From positions 831,001-895,000 of the forward strand of contig BQMF02000067.1 in assembly GCA_027922465.2 (NCBI GenBank): a DNA stretch of 64,000 bases, given 5' to 3'. How positions within the stretch are numbered: position 1 is the stretch's first letter; the number at the start of each line of letters is the position of its first letter. This stretch comes from Turritopsis dohrnii (taxonomy: Eukaryota > Cnidaria > Hydrozoa > Anthoathecata > Oceaniidae). The translations under genes were made by a program, and so were the position numbers. A model generated the notes under the pieces. The model ran no database searches. It worked only from the letters and a program-made list of their open reading frames with translations, and was not told where the DNA came from. This document shows, piece after piece, positions 9,533-20,399 of the stretch.

Positions 9533-11730
9533 GAGCTCAAAGTACGTAGACAGAAGGTGTTAGATGCTTTATTGTGGCTTACTGGTAATAATGAGAATGG
9601 AGAGCCTAATAACTTTTTGTATGAAATGTGACTATTGATTTGAATAGAATTGATTCCCTACCAGAAAAGATTATCTAGACTTACCAAAAATCTTTGATTT
9701 TGCTGATAGGGAGGATGATTTTGATGATGAAATTGAGGAGACTGAAATTCCAGATTTTGGACCAAAAAACGACAACGAGGAAAGGGTATATAATGAGAAA
9801 ACAGACATGGGAAGTTTTGTTCCTACTAAATTGAAATCTAAAGTAGAAAAGACATTCTTAATGATTCAGTTTTAAAACCAGAAACTTGGAAAGTAGATAC
9901 TATTGCTCTGAATGAATTTTAGACAAAATATCTGGCAAGTTTAGCATTTCCAACTTTATTTCCTGATGGGAAAGGACACCAAACAAAATTAAGCACTGTT
10001 AAAACTATAGCGAAAAGTGACACCGAGACTTTTGCTGAGAAAATAAAACATTTCATAAAGTTTTCTGAAAGAATTGATAATAAATGGGTATACAGATTAG
10101 CAGCCCATCCGCGATTTGCTTTTTGGGCTTACAATATTCTTTATTGTAGACGTTTGCTAGGGTAGGGTAGCTTTTATTTGAAACAAAACCCTGGTGATGC
10201 CAACTTAACTATTGATGAGCTACAAGATATGGTAACAACTGGAAGTCATACAGTTGTGATTAAGAAGCAAAAAATGTTACAGGTACGAATGCCTATAGGA
10301 ACAATGCTAAGGAACAATTAAAAGCTATTATTAACCAAGCTGGAGCACCAACAATTTTTTGGACTCTGTCTTGTGCAGAGTTTCATTGGCCAGAATTTCA
10401 TGCTTTATTTTCAGACAATAAAGATCAAGATAGTAATAGCTTGCACAGTTGAAAATTTTGTTAAGCATTGGCTTTATGAGTCTATGGGGCAGAGTGGCAT
10501 TGGTATAGATTTGAATATGCTGTTAGGAGAGGTTCGATTCATTGTCATGGAGTTGCGAAACTTAAAAATGACTCTGGCTTATGCAATTTAACACAAATAG
10601 CTTTAAATGGTCATTTAGCTGAGGAAAAACTGCCTTTTGAAAATGATCCTTAAAATATTGTTGTACTCACTAAATATATTGATAATGGGAAAGCTGCTTC
10701 AGAACAAGTTTGTGATTATGTAGATTCTCTTGTGACAGCATGGAATCCATCCATGCCAGAAGATGGATGGGTAAAGCCAACCTGTCACCCATGTAAAAGA
10801 CAGGTTGATGAAATACATGAGCAAGATCTTGATGATGACTATGCAGATTTGTTAAATTGTGTAGAAAGGCATACTAAATGTAATTCAGCTTATTGTCTCC
10901 GTGAAAGAACTAATGATGAACAATACTGCAGGTTTAACTTTTCTTTAAAACTTTGTGATAAAACTCGCATTGAATTTGAACAGATAAAAACTAAGAATAA
11001 TGGTGTTCAATTCAGACCCAAGATCGTTTTGAAACATAATGATTCCAGGGTTAATAGACATCAGCGTGTACAGCTTCAATCATGGAGAGCAAATACTGAT
11101 ATTCAGCCAATCATTGATTATAATGCCTGTTTGGAATATTTAGCTAAGTATGCTGCAAAAGCAGAAAAGCTATCATATGTGGCTAGAGATGCTTTTGTTT
11201 CAATTGTAGATAATTTAAAAGGTACTGAAAAAACAAGATCTGTTATTCAGAAGCTAATGATCAGAGCTGTTGGAAAATGTGACTTTAGTGTTCAGGAAGT
11301 TATGGATAATATACTTTCACTGAAAATGCATAGTTGTTCCTTTCAAGTAATAAATGTGAAGTTGAAACTGAACCTTCATTTTTAGATCATTATGCTAACA
11401 GAGCTTATTTGAAAGGATGTAATAAAAATTTAGTTGAATCCAATTTTGTGCAATTTGTGTCAAACTATACAGTACAAAAGGAAGAAGTAAAAAAACGAAA
11501 AACTCCAGTAATTGTAAGAGCATTTCCATGCTTATATGGTAATCCTAAGAGCCCACAGTATCCTGTGTACTGTAAATACCAGCTATTAAAGTATAAGCCA
11601 TGGAAAATCAATATAAGTGATGCTTGGGATAACTTAGAAGATGAAACTGACGACAGGTTTTGTCAAAACTGGAGTGACTTCCTCCAAAGTGATATAGGTC
11701 AGATTTTAGTTCCGAATAATAAATAATGCT
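9533..11730 (+). pseudogene. Helitron Rep-like (Helitron_like_N) region, broken
   Basis: Matches scatter over frames with stops. [18 protein letters not shown] near 10360-10410 is the characteristic TLSxxxxHWPxxH block of animal Helitron replication initiators and holds conserved histidines. A 217-codon frame (10732-11385) and a 130-codon frame (11334-11726) then give the rest, including YCKYQLLKYKPW and a WDNLEDE segment that normally links Rep to the helicase. The tyrosines of the Rep active site cannot be assigned safely because of the frame breaks. The pieces are collinear, so decay was by small indels and substitutions and not by rearrangement. Confidence 0.65.
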
Positions 11731-11849
11731 GGGTATTGGAACAAATGCAGAGCAAGTTAAACAGAAGAACAAATAGGTAATATGCCAGCATGGTTAGATA
11801 GGGAAAAAAACTAATTCTGTTGCTGTTGAAGACTCTTTTGAGCTAAATG

Positions 11850-12400
11850 TAAGTTCTTTAAATGAAGCACAGAGGAAAGCTTATGATATCGTATTTGATC
11901 ATCATAAATATCCTGATAAACAGCTGCTTATGGTGATAACCGGTTTGGCAGGAGGTGGTAAAAGTTTTCTTATTAATAATATCTGAGCTTTACTGACTTA
12001 AAAGTGTGTTATAACAGCTAACTTTGGTATTGCTGCCTTTAATGTTAAAGGAAAGACATTACACTCTCTTTTAAGGCTTCCTATTAGAGGTAGAAACATG
12101 CATGATTTGAAAAGGCATGCACTTTCACAGCTTCAAGAGCAATAAAGTTCTGTCAGATATATTGTTATTGATGATTACTCTGTAGTTGGTAAAAGTTTGT
12201 TAGGTTGGATAGATAAGCAATGCAGACAAGTCACTGGTAATACAGAGAAACCTTTTGAAGGAATATCTATCATTCATGTTGGTGACATTGCACAGTTGCC
12301 ACCAGTAGGTGATAAAGTATTGTATCACAAGAAGCCAAATGGTGAATTAGATACTTCAGGATTCTGTATTTATAGAATGTTTACTACTGTGATAAGCTCA
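11850..12400 (+). pseudogene. Helitron PIF1-like helicase, truncated
   Basis: SF1 helicase motifs are visible across two frames. Walker A is GLAGGGKSF (11942-11968). A TAxFGIAAFNVKGKTLHSL block follows. Walker B is VIDDYSVVG (around 12165-12195), and the Q-box is VGDIAQLPPVGD (around 12280-12310). Two in-frame stops lie just after Walker A and others follow. Similarity to a helicase stops between about 12395 and 12440, and the C-terminal motifs are absent. The sequence beyond reads as a mobile-element fragment on the opposite strand, so the element was cut by an inversion or an insertion. Confidence 0.75.
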
Positions 12401-12403
12401 ATG

Positions 12404-13038
12404 TCAATGAGAGATCAAAAGGAAACAGTGTTGCTTTATACCATCTATAATTTTACTCTGTGAATCGAAGAAATACACCAACATATTATGCCATATTAGA
12501 GCAAAACTGTATCCTGCACAAGTAAATATAGCACCTGTACCAATTTCATTTGTTGCAAGCGTTTTTTGATTTTGAAACAGGTCTACATCGTTTGAAAAAA
12601 GACTATTTAGCATACTCAGAAAATCAACTTGAACTAACTGACTTTCCAGGAATACATTATAAGGCATTTGATCAACTGCTAGAGGTCCTGCTGCTTTCAA
12701 TGACTTAATCAATGCATCACCCTGGTTTAGAATATAGTCTAAGTCCCAAGATTTCCAAAATGATACTTTTTTAATAACACTAAAACATAAGGCAACATAA
12801 GAATTACCAGTGCATTGAAAGCCTGCAGTGTCACCAAATTTCGGATCCCCCTGATGAAAAGACCCTTTAACTTGGAAAAAGCTGGACCTGGATTACTTTC
12901 GATACCATACATAACCAATAATATTAAATTTAACACAGAAAAATGTAGTAAATTGGAGTAAAACAAAGTAATATTAACTAGTAAGTATAACATAATAAAG
13001 CAGAGTACAGTTGGGTAGCGCTGGGTATATCTAAGCAA
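12404..13038 (-). pseudogene. Inverted mobile-element fragment with hydrophobic leader and 2A-like motif
   Basis: On the minus strand a 99-codon frame (13038-12739) begins with a strongly hydrophobic stretch and then reads VMYGIESNPGP, an NPGP motif like that of 2A ribosome-skipping peptides. After a one-base frame change, a 102-codon frame (12712-12404) continues with DYILNQGDALIKSL-like and FFDSQSK segments. From memory this order (hydrophobic leader, 2A, Cys-protease-like domain) occurs at the N-terminus of some cnidarian Helitron or LINE polyproteins. The canonical aspartate before VE/IE is replaced by glycine here, so skipping activity is uncertain. It lies head to head with the truncated helicase. 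Confidence 0.5.
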
Positions 13039-13039
13039 A

Positions 13040-14276
13040 TTGATAAAAAAATATGAGGAATATTATCGGTTATAAATGAATAACAATGAAAACTTTTATT
13101 TTTCAAAAATATTCTCACGTGTTACCAGCCGGTTGTTGATTGCTAAATCGACCTCTTGTGCCGATAAAACATGAATACCTAGTCTACCGTCTTAACTCCG
13201 TATCAAAGCCCATGTTACAAGTTCTGCTTACACGCTAAAAGGAAAGGCTAGGCTATTTTAGACTGTGATTTGCGCATTCTTAGCTTGAAGGCTATTTTTT
13301 GGACACAGGGCGACGAACGCTTTGCATTTCAAACACCTCGCGTATCACAATTTGAAAAAGCTAGAGACCCTGGATTCAACGTTGTCACCCTCTCAATCAG
13401 TGAAGAAAAAATTGTGACCTTGTTTGTTTAACTTTTCTTAATAGGGTTGATGCTACATATGGCAAACGTCTGGGTCGCTTTTTCAATGACTCCAGTGTTC
13501 CTAACTGCGTAATGAAATGTATTCTGTACAAATGCCAGTCACATGTAAATGGCACTTAATTAACACGATTTTGTCAAAAAGATACTTAAAACAGAAGCAA
13601 AGAACCCATAGCTTCCCCCTTCCTACAAGGTGGGTTGGAGATTCCAATTAACGTATCGGTCACTTGGGATAGCCCGAAAAACCTATCAATTTTAATGGAA
13701 ATATGTACAGTATCCGATAGCTGGAGCTTACATAGACAATTCAAAAGAAATACTAAAGGAATTAGTAGGTGATGAAATGGACAAAAACAGTGACTGTGAG
13801 ACAGACGATGGAGATAGCGTAATTTTTTTCCCATACATTTGGTACTTCAGGTGTTGCCCGTTGAATTGGGCTGATTCAATTGTAAAAAACTGAGCACAAA
13901 CATATCAAAGTTTTCTCATCCTTAGTGAATCGGAAATTGCAATGTTTTCCATCTGGTCCAGTTCTGCATCTGCAGCCTTTCTGAACAAATCACTCTACAT
14001 TCTGTTTTTCCCAATCAAAATTGTTTGCCATTATTCTCTTCACTCACAATATCCTTTGCAAAGAAAAATGAATAGATATTTCTCAAGGGAACTTGGAATG
14101 GAATTATATTACCTTGGAATGACTGCGCGTGCATAAATTATTTAAATGACCAATCAGACGTTTTTTGTCAAATAATTTACCCTAAAGGTCAATCATTTTA
14201 TAAAAATAGAAACCCCACAAACATTGAAAGTGATACTGTGATTGCTATTTCTAGCACTTGCTATTTTTCTTAAACG
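13040..14276. other. No recognisable gene
   Basis: Short frames only (82 codons minus at 13586-13834, 64 codons plus at 13942-14136), without motifs I recognise. No terminal repeats seen. Part may be upstream sequence of the BEN-like pseudogene. Confidence 0.35.
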
Positions 14277-15740
14277 ATGCAGAAATACTCGCTGATACAA
14301 TGTGATGCCGATAAATTAACAGCAATTTACGCTTCGGCAGAAGTTAGGCGTGGCAAATTCGCAGTTGGTGGCTCTTGTGAAGCTAGATACGGCACAAAGT
14401 AGTATGGTGCGGAAATACTAGCGATGGCAGGTAATCACAATTATTCTCCCAAGTTTTTTCCGAAGGATTTTCATTACTTTACATGTACGGTTATTTACAG
14501 ATACGAAAACGGAACTCAATGAGGAGGAGCTTGAATGACAGGACAATTTTGAGTCCAGAAAGCGGAAAAGAGCCCCAAACTTGGTACTTTTCTTACCACA
14601 CCCTGTTATACACTAAGAAACAAAACAACTTATTTTACAGTATTTTACAATAAGATGATGTTGCAATTAACAGCAATGATTCTGTGATTAACAAAAGTTT
14701 GGAACTTCTTGTTAGAGTACGCATTTCTGTTATTTGAATTCTAACACCTCACAAAATTATCTTCAGTGGATAGGGGTACATATTCACGTTAATCACTTAT
14801 TATTTGTAGCATTCCACTATCATGGACGAATCAACCAAGAAGGAGAAAACATTTTCATTAATGGATACTGTTCCTGTAGGTATCACTAATTTTTATATTT
14901 AAGGCAGAAATTTTTGTGAATTAACAAGTACATACACATTGTTGACATTCATCAGATTGAAAAATAGTTCTTTCACAATTCATGAAACTTCTGCCTTTAA
15001 AGGATATCATTCAAAACCTTAACTACTATTAATCTTAAAAAAACAAAATAATATATAGAATAGAATACCCAAAAACAGTTTAAAATGTCATACTCTTGAG
15101 TTTTGAATAATCAAAATGTGTGAAATTAACTGAGTGTGTTGACAATTTCCTTGTAATTAATAAGCAGATAATAGACAAAGATTGTGGTGTGAGAATAAGC
15201 CTGTACTGGGTGGCATTTGTTTTTGAAATTAATAACCATCTTGCAAAAATTATTCAGAACTCAACAGTAGTTGCAGTTCACTCCCAAAACTATACAATGC
15301 CTCACAAATAAGAAACCAGAAATCCTTATAATACCTAATACCTAAATATCTAGAATTGCTCAACAACAGTTATGAGGTTGAACTGCAACAAAATCATTAA
15401 AATTACATTAATGAATATTTAAAACTTTCAATTCAATACGCAAATGCACTATTTAATGGCATTTTCTGAGTAGCATTTCTGAACAAAACTTGACTTTTTC
15501 TTAAGGAGTATAAATGCATCATTTTCTCTTACTTTTCTGCCATTTTAAATTAAGATTGAAGATATTGCGATACTATATGCTAGCTTTTTCCTGATTTTCC
15601 AGCTGAGCAAAAGAATGGAGAGGATTGAAAATAAATTAGACAAATTATCAAATTTGTTCATAGAATACTTTTCAGCTGTGCCATCACCATCCATGTGCGT
15701 TAAAAACATGCATTCCGTGGAATTTTATTATGGTACTTAG
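14277..15740 (+). pseudogene. BEN-like multi-exon pseudogene
   Basis: Exon 1 (14277-14430) starts with ATG and ends at a GT donor in phase 1. It reads MQKYSLIQCDADKLTAIYAS and then a FAVGGSCEARYGTK-YGAEILAMAG segment, where the dash is an in-frame TAG. Exon 2 begins after TTTACAG at 14501 in the matching phase, encodes an acidic and then a basic segment (SRKRKRAPN), and has an in-frame TGA. A further candidate exon at about 14811-14878 and a coiled-coil-like exon after TTTTCCAG at 15602 (LSKRMERIENKLDKLSNL) fit the same layout. The exon 1 pattern resembles the N-terminal part of BEN-domain proteins of cnidarians (recollection). Two stops argue for a dead copy. Confidence 0.5.
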
Positions 15741-15929
15741 TTACCAGTACACAATACTGGCAATAACAACCTCAAAAAGATGTCCTTGCAGGCATAAGGA
15801 TTTCTGCAAAATCAGCTGAAGTATGAAAAAAGAAAGACTTGGCATTCTTGAAATTTAAGAAAAGTTTAATCCGCAATATATATTTATTAAATTTCTGATC
15901 ATGTACTCCCCAAAAATCTGGCAAACATA

Positions 15930-16055
15930 AGTGAGTGAGTGAGTGAGTGATTTATTTCATCAGAATAAAAAAGTGAATACAAGAACAACGTGATAGTGGA
16001 GACCACTAAATAGCTATGGTTAGCTAATCTAGGTAGTGGCCCCCCCAAAAAATAA

Positions 16056-16087
<32 letters not shown>

Positions 16088-16258
16088 AAACAACAACAAA
16101 AAAAGTAAAAACAAAAACAAAACAACAGCAACAAAAATAAATACAAGAAGATCGATAGGGAATAAATAAATAAATAAATAAAAAAAAAAAAATAAAAAAT
16201 AATTTAGACAAGGTAAAACTGTGGTAGTATGTAATTAGGAATAACAGTATTGTCTAGT
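15930..16258 (-). repeat. LINE 3' UTR with simple repeats
   Basis: Contains GTGA/GAGT repeats (15931-15950), a run of about 30 A (16058-16086), AACAAA-rich sequence and AAAT repeats (16140-16200), all as read on the plus strand. It lies between the ORF2 stop and the presumed 3' tail of the LINE. Confidence 0.7.
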
Positions 16259-19200
16259 TTATATGAGTATTAGATTTTTGAACATTGATTTAATTTTCCC
16301 AACACTAAGTGAAGATAGTCTATGTTCGAGGTGTTGCTGGAAACAGTTCCAATTTAGTATACACTGGTAACGGATGGAATTTATACCAAACCTCTGTGTT
16401 CTAACTAGAGGTCTGTTCAATAAATTGAGGGAGGAATTTCTAGTTTGAGACTGTAAGTATTCAAGATTAAAGGTATTGCGAATGTCAACCGGTGCTTTAG
16501 AGTTTAATAAGCTATGAACCAGTAGGATATTGTTTAAAGAGATATAGTCCGATAATGGAAGAATTTTGTGTTGGACAAAAAGAGGTCTGGATGCATCATG
16601 GAAACCAGAAAAAGTTATAATACGTAGGGCAGCTTTCTGAAGTTTATAAATTCTATGATTTGGAGGTAGAGATTGGCCCCATACCTGGCAAGCGTAGGTG
16701 GCATGTGAATTAAATAAAGCATGATAACATTTAATCAAAGTTGGTCTTGGTAAATAATGCCGAAGGATTGAAAGGGCACCATTGGCTTTACTGAGTTTAG
16801 AGGACAGCTGATTGATGTGAGAATTCCAACTAAGAAATGGGTCAAGGTAAACTCCTAAATACCGAACAGAGTCAACCATGGAGAGTTTTTTCCCATTAAA
16901 TTTTAAATTTAACTCATAATCAATAACTTTATTTTTGTGTCTAAACAACATAACTTCTGTTTTTGCCACATTTAGAGATATCTTGTTGGCATTTAGCCAT
17001 TTTTCTAAGAATTTTAGATCAATGTTAAGATGTTTTCTGATTTTTTTTAAATCATTATTGGAATAGAGCATGCTGGTGTCATCTGCATAATGAAAGACCT
17101 CTGAGAAAATAGCGGCATTTGATAAATCATTTATATAAATAAGAAATAGCAAAGGGCCCAATATGGACCCTTGTGGGACACCAAATTCGATTTTAATAGG
17201 AGAAGATCGATAATTCGAGACAGAAACTATTTGGTATCGATTTGAGAGGTATGATTTAAACCATTTCTTAATTGGGCCTCTAATGCCAAAGTGATCTAAT
17301 TTGCTAAGGAGTATTTGATGATCGACAGTATCGAAAGCCTTCTGTAGATCAATGAATATACCACATGTAAATTTTCCCTGATCTAGACTGTCTCTAATAT
17401 TTTCAGTAAGGCTGATTAAAGCATGAACTGTAGAGTGATTATTTCTAAAACCAAACTGTCTGTTAACAAGGCTTTGATTTAAGGATAAGAATTTTAGTAA
17501 GCGGCTATGTACAATTTTTTCAAAAATCTTATCAATATTAGAAAGCAATGAAATAGGCCTGTAATTGGTCACTTCAAGGGGAGAGCCTTTGTTTTTAAAT
17601 ACAGGAATGACATCGGCATATTTCAGAATATTAGGAAATTCACCATTAAGAATGGAAGAATTGAATAAGTCTGCAAGAATAGCTGAAATTTCATCATCCA
17701 GAAGGACTAATATTTTATTGTTAATACTATTTGGACCAACTGCCTTGGATGTATCAAGGTTATTAATGATTTCTTTAATTTCTTGTGATTTTATTGGTGA
17801 GAAAAAAAGAGAATTTTGAGTGGGGTTCCTTAGAAAAGCACTAAAATGTTTAGAGCTATACTTAATTTTACTGCGAATATTTTCAGCAACAGTAGAAAAA
17901 AAGGAATTAAATGATTCAGATACTAATGTGGGATCAGAAATAATTTCATTATTAATTTTTATGGAGATATTTTCACTCTTATTCCTATTTTTCTTATTAA
18001 GGATCTCATTTATACCATCCCAGATTCTTTTGGAATTTTTTAGGTTACTATTGAAGTATGTAGTATAGTGGTTTCTCTTACTTACTCGGATAAGCTTAAC
18101 TATAAAGTTTCTGTAATGTTTATACTGGTTCTGGTAATGCATTTTCAAATTATAAGATTTAGAGTTAATATATTTTTTATATATTTTGTTTCGTTTGGAA
18201 ATAGATTTTTTAATTCCTTTTGTGATCCAGGGTTTTTGTAGTTGCTTGTTTAATTTGTTTGTAAGTTTTCTTGGAGGAACATGTTTGTTGACAAGAAAAT
18301 TAATTTTTTCAAAGAAAAGGTTAAAAGAACTATTTACATTATTTACATCCAAAAACATGTGGTCCCATTTTATGTCTTTAAAATCTGTTTTAAAAGCTTC
18401 AGCATTAAAATTTTTCCAATCAGGAATAATAACATTCTTAATTACATTTGTATCCAAACATGTTGACGTAATTACAAATTGAGGAAGATGATCAGATATA
18501 GTGGTGATAATATTCCCAGAAGCAATTGTATTAAAATCAATAGACATAAAAATATTATCGATTAGAGTTTCTGTGTGTAACGCGATTCTTGTAGGGAGAT
18601 TGATGAGGGGTTTTAAAAAATTGGAACTAATTACATCTAGGAAATCATTCACTTCATTATCAATGTTGTAGTTCAGAAGATTGATATTAAAGTCACCCAT
18701 CAGGACAATTGATTTATTTTCTTTAGAAATTTTATCAAAAAAGGGAATAAGGTTTAAGCGAATAAAATCCTGAGTGGTTAAAGATGGGTGTTTATAAATG
18801 CAACCAACGAGAACATTACGTTTGTTTGACTGAACCTCTATGAAAGTTGATTCAAGGTTTTTAGGGCATGAGAGGATACTTTCAAGATCAGGACGCTCAG
18901 TACAGCTTAATGAATCTAAAACATATAAGGCTGTGCCACCAGCATTGCCATGAGTGGGGGTGTGATAAAGCTTATGATTTGGGAATTTGGGCAAAATATG
19001 GGTATTGAAATTAAACCTGGTTTCACTAAAACCTATAATACTAAATTTCAGTTTTAGGTCAAGGAGAAGGGCCCCAATTTCGTCAAAGTGTTTGACAAGG
19101 GAGCAAGAATTAAGATGAAAAAAAGATAGTGCCTGATTTCTAGAGGGATTTCCAGAGAAAATAGAACGAAAATTATCACAGTCATAATATCTACAAACAG

Positions 19201-19534
19201 AAAAATCATCCAACGGGAAATCCTGATATTTACAGTGAATTGGTTTATCAGGCTCACCTATAGGGCAAAATGGGAAGTTTTTAGCATTACATTTCATACA
19301 AGACCAAACCTCATCGGGATTAGTGGAGAGGGCATCAAAATCCTTGGAATTTAGTTGGTTACACGAAGGGTGAACCCAATTGGAACAAAAATTACAAAAT
19401 ATAGACTTACTGTTATTCCTAATTACCCTATCACAGATACCACAGTAGAATTTAGTAATATTGGCAGATGGACATGACGTGCTATACTCTTCGCCATGAA
19501 CAAAAAACATGCGACTAAACAGTGAAACACACAA
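16259..19534 (-). CDS. LINE ORF2: PHD finger, endonuclease, reverse transcriptase (1091 aa)
   Basis: Residues 30-85 form a C4HC3 PHD-like zinc finger (CGICD...CNFC...WVHPSC...CMKC). An apurinic-type endonuclease follows, with HLNSCS, SETRFN, GDFNINLL (about residue 281) and SDHLPQF (about 347). The reverse transcriptase spans roughly residues 620-880, with SKAVGPNSI, YRPISLLS, DLQKAFDTVDH, GVPQGSILGPLLF and the catalytic YADD at about residue 816. A C-terminal region with ATYACQVWG and KAALRIITF ends the protein. The frame is open throughout and all expected motifs are present, so it may be active. A PHD finger before the endonuclease is known in CR1/L2-group LINEs of invertebrates. Target-primed reverse transcription is the expected role. 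Confidence 0.93.
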   Translation of the reverse strand: MCVSLFSRMFFVHGEEYSTSCPSANITKFYCGICDRVIRNNSKSIFCNFCSNWVHPSCNQLNSKDFDALSTNPDEVWSCMKCNAKNFPFCPIGEPDKPIHCKYQDFPLDDFSVCRYYDCDNFRSIFSGNPSRNQALSFFHLNSCSLVKHFDEIGALLLDLKLKFSIIGFSETRFNFNTHILPKFPNHKLYHTPTHGNAGGTALYVLDSLSCTERPDLESILSCPKNLESTFIEVQSNKRNVLVGCIYKHPSLTTQDFIRLNLIPFFDKISKENKSIVLMGDFNINLLNYNIDNEVNDFLDVISSNFLKPLINLPTRIALHTETLIDNIFMSIDFNTIASGNIITTISDHLPQFVITSTCLDTNVIKNVIIPDWKNFNAEAFKTDFKDIKWDHMFLDVNNVNSSFNLFFEKINFLVNKHVPPRKLTNKLNKQLQKPWITKGIKKSISKRNKIYKKYINSKSYNLKMHYQNQYKHYRNFIVKLIRVSKRNHYTTYFNSNLKNSKRIWDGINEILNKKNRNKSENISIKINNEIISDPTLVSESFNSFFSTVAENIRSKIKYSSKHFSAFLRNPTQNSLFFSPIKSQEIKEIINNLDTSKAVGPNSINNKILVLLDDEISAILADLFNSSILNGEFPNILKYADVIPVFKNKGSPLEVTNYRPISLLSNIDKIFEKIVHSRLLKFLSLNQSLVNRQFGFRNNHSTVHALISLTENIRDSLDQGKFTCGIFIDLQKAFDTVDHQILLSKLDHFGIRGPIKKWFKSYLSNRYQIVSVSNYRSSPIKIEFGVPQGSILGPLLFLIYINDLSNAAIFSEVFHYADDTSMLYSNNDLKKIRKHLNIDLKFLEKWLNANKISLNVAKTEVMLFRHKNKVIDYELNLKFNGKKLSMVDSVRYLGVYLDPFLSWNSHINQLSSKLSKANGALSILRHYLPRPTLIKCYHALFNSHATYACQVWGQSLPPNHRIYKLQKAALRIITFSGFHDASRPLFVQHKILPLSDYISLNNILLVHSLLNSKAPVDIRNTFNLEYLQSQTRNSSLNLLNRPLVRTQRFGINSIRYQCILNWNCFQQHLEHRLSSLSVGKIKSMFKNLILI

Positions 19535-19566
19535 CTATGTTGCCATTATGGTACTACATCCAAAAT

Positions 19567-20355
19567 TTATCCAAAAGAGAAGTCTGGAAAATCGGTTATC
19601 AGGTCATTTAAGTGGTGGACTTTGATCCCAGGGCTATCTTCTGCCATAGCATAATGAACTTTCCCGTTAAAAGTCCAAAATCTGTTAATAACTTTATGTC
19701 TGTATAGGTTTCTTACCTGTCCCCATAAAAATCGATAGTAGGGACATAGATTGTTATTGATGTAAAGATTACAATCGCCGATGCCCAACTTCTCACGATC
19801 AACGTCTTTAATACTTCTGCGTTTAGCAAAAAACAGCTCTGCATGTTTGCGATTTGTAAATCTCACCATAACATTTCTGGGTTGGCTTGCTTTGGCGTTT
19901 TTGCTTTTTTTCAGGCGATGACAAGCCTGTATATCTTTATGCTCTAATGAGACATCAATTTCATTAGCTAGTTCTATAACTTTCGACTCTAGCCTGGCGT
20001 GGTCTATATCTTCAGGAATACCCGCTATCTCGATATTATTTCTCCGTTCGTATTGCTGTAAATCAGCAAGTTCCTTTTCTACTTGTATTAGGTCGTTTTC
20101 CCTATTTTCTAATCGGCTTTTTAGAGAGTCGACTTCGATCTTAAGATTTTGGTTTTCTTCTGATAATTTTGAGATGATGTCATCTTTTGCAAAGTTTATT
20201 TCCTTTCTTAAAAGCTCAATTTGCTCTTTAAAGAAGTCAAGTGTGATTAACTCACTATCCGCGATTTCCAAAGAAGTATCTGAATTGACATTCCTGCTTG
20301 ACGTGGATGAATTTCCTCTTCTATGCTGTCGATTTCTTCTAGTCATACTGTACAA
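19567..20355 (-). CDS. LINE ORF1 nucleic-acid-binding protein (262 aa)
   Basis: The N-terminus is Ser/Arg-rich and basic. A long coiled coil follows (about residues 35-105, EQIELLRKEINFAKDDI and onward), then RRNNIEIAGIP, a signature shared by L1-ORF1-like and baculovirus FP-like proteins, an RRM-like segment (NVMVRFTNRKHAELFF) and a C-terminal domain ending in SFG. Such ORF1 proteins trimerise and bind the LINE RNA. It sits 32 bp upstream of ORF2 in another frame, as in two-ORF LINEs. The family match is by motif only. Confidence 0.85.
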   Translation of the reverse strand: MYSMTRRNRQHRRGNSSTSSRNVNSDTSLEIADSELITLDFFKEQIELLRKEINFAKDDIISKLSEENQNLKIEVDSLKSRLENRENDLIQVEKELADLQQYERRNNIEIAGIPEDIDHARLESKVIELANEIDVSLEHKDIQACHRLKKSKNAKASQPRNVMVRFTNRKHAELFFAKRRSIKDVDREKLGIGDCNLYINNNLCPYYRFLWGQVRNLYRHKVINRFWTFNGKVHYAMAEDSPGIKVHHLNDLITDFPDFSFG

Positions 20356-20399
20356 ACAAGTATTAGTTACTTAAGGTAAGTAGGAAGAGTAAACAATGC

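Larger units (their letters stand above)
15930..20355 (-). mobile_element. LINE (non-LTR retrotransposon) with two intact ORFs
   Basis: Minus-strand element: ORF1 (20355-19567), 32-bp gap, ORF2 (19534-16259), 3' UTR with a T-rich run (16058-16200 as seen on plus), ending in a GATGAAATAAA-like sequence and a (TCAC)n tail (plus-strand GAGT repeats 15931-15950). A tetranucleotide tail, not poly(A), fits CR1/L2-type LINEs. The 5' end is not defined; the element may run to about 20480. I saw no clear target duplication. Confidence 0.8.

Noticed and set aside
16020..16211. Phe-rich minus-strand frames over a poly(A) run
   Set aside because: Low-complexity sequence in the LINE 3' UTR.
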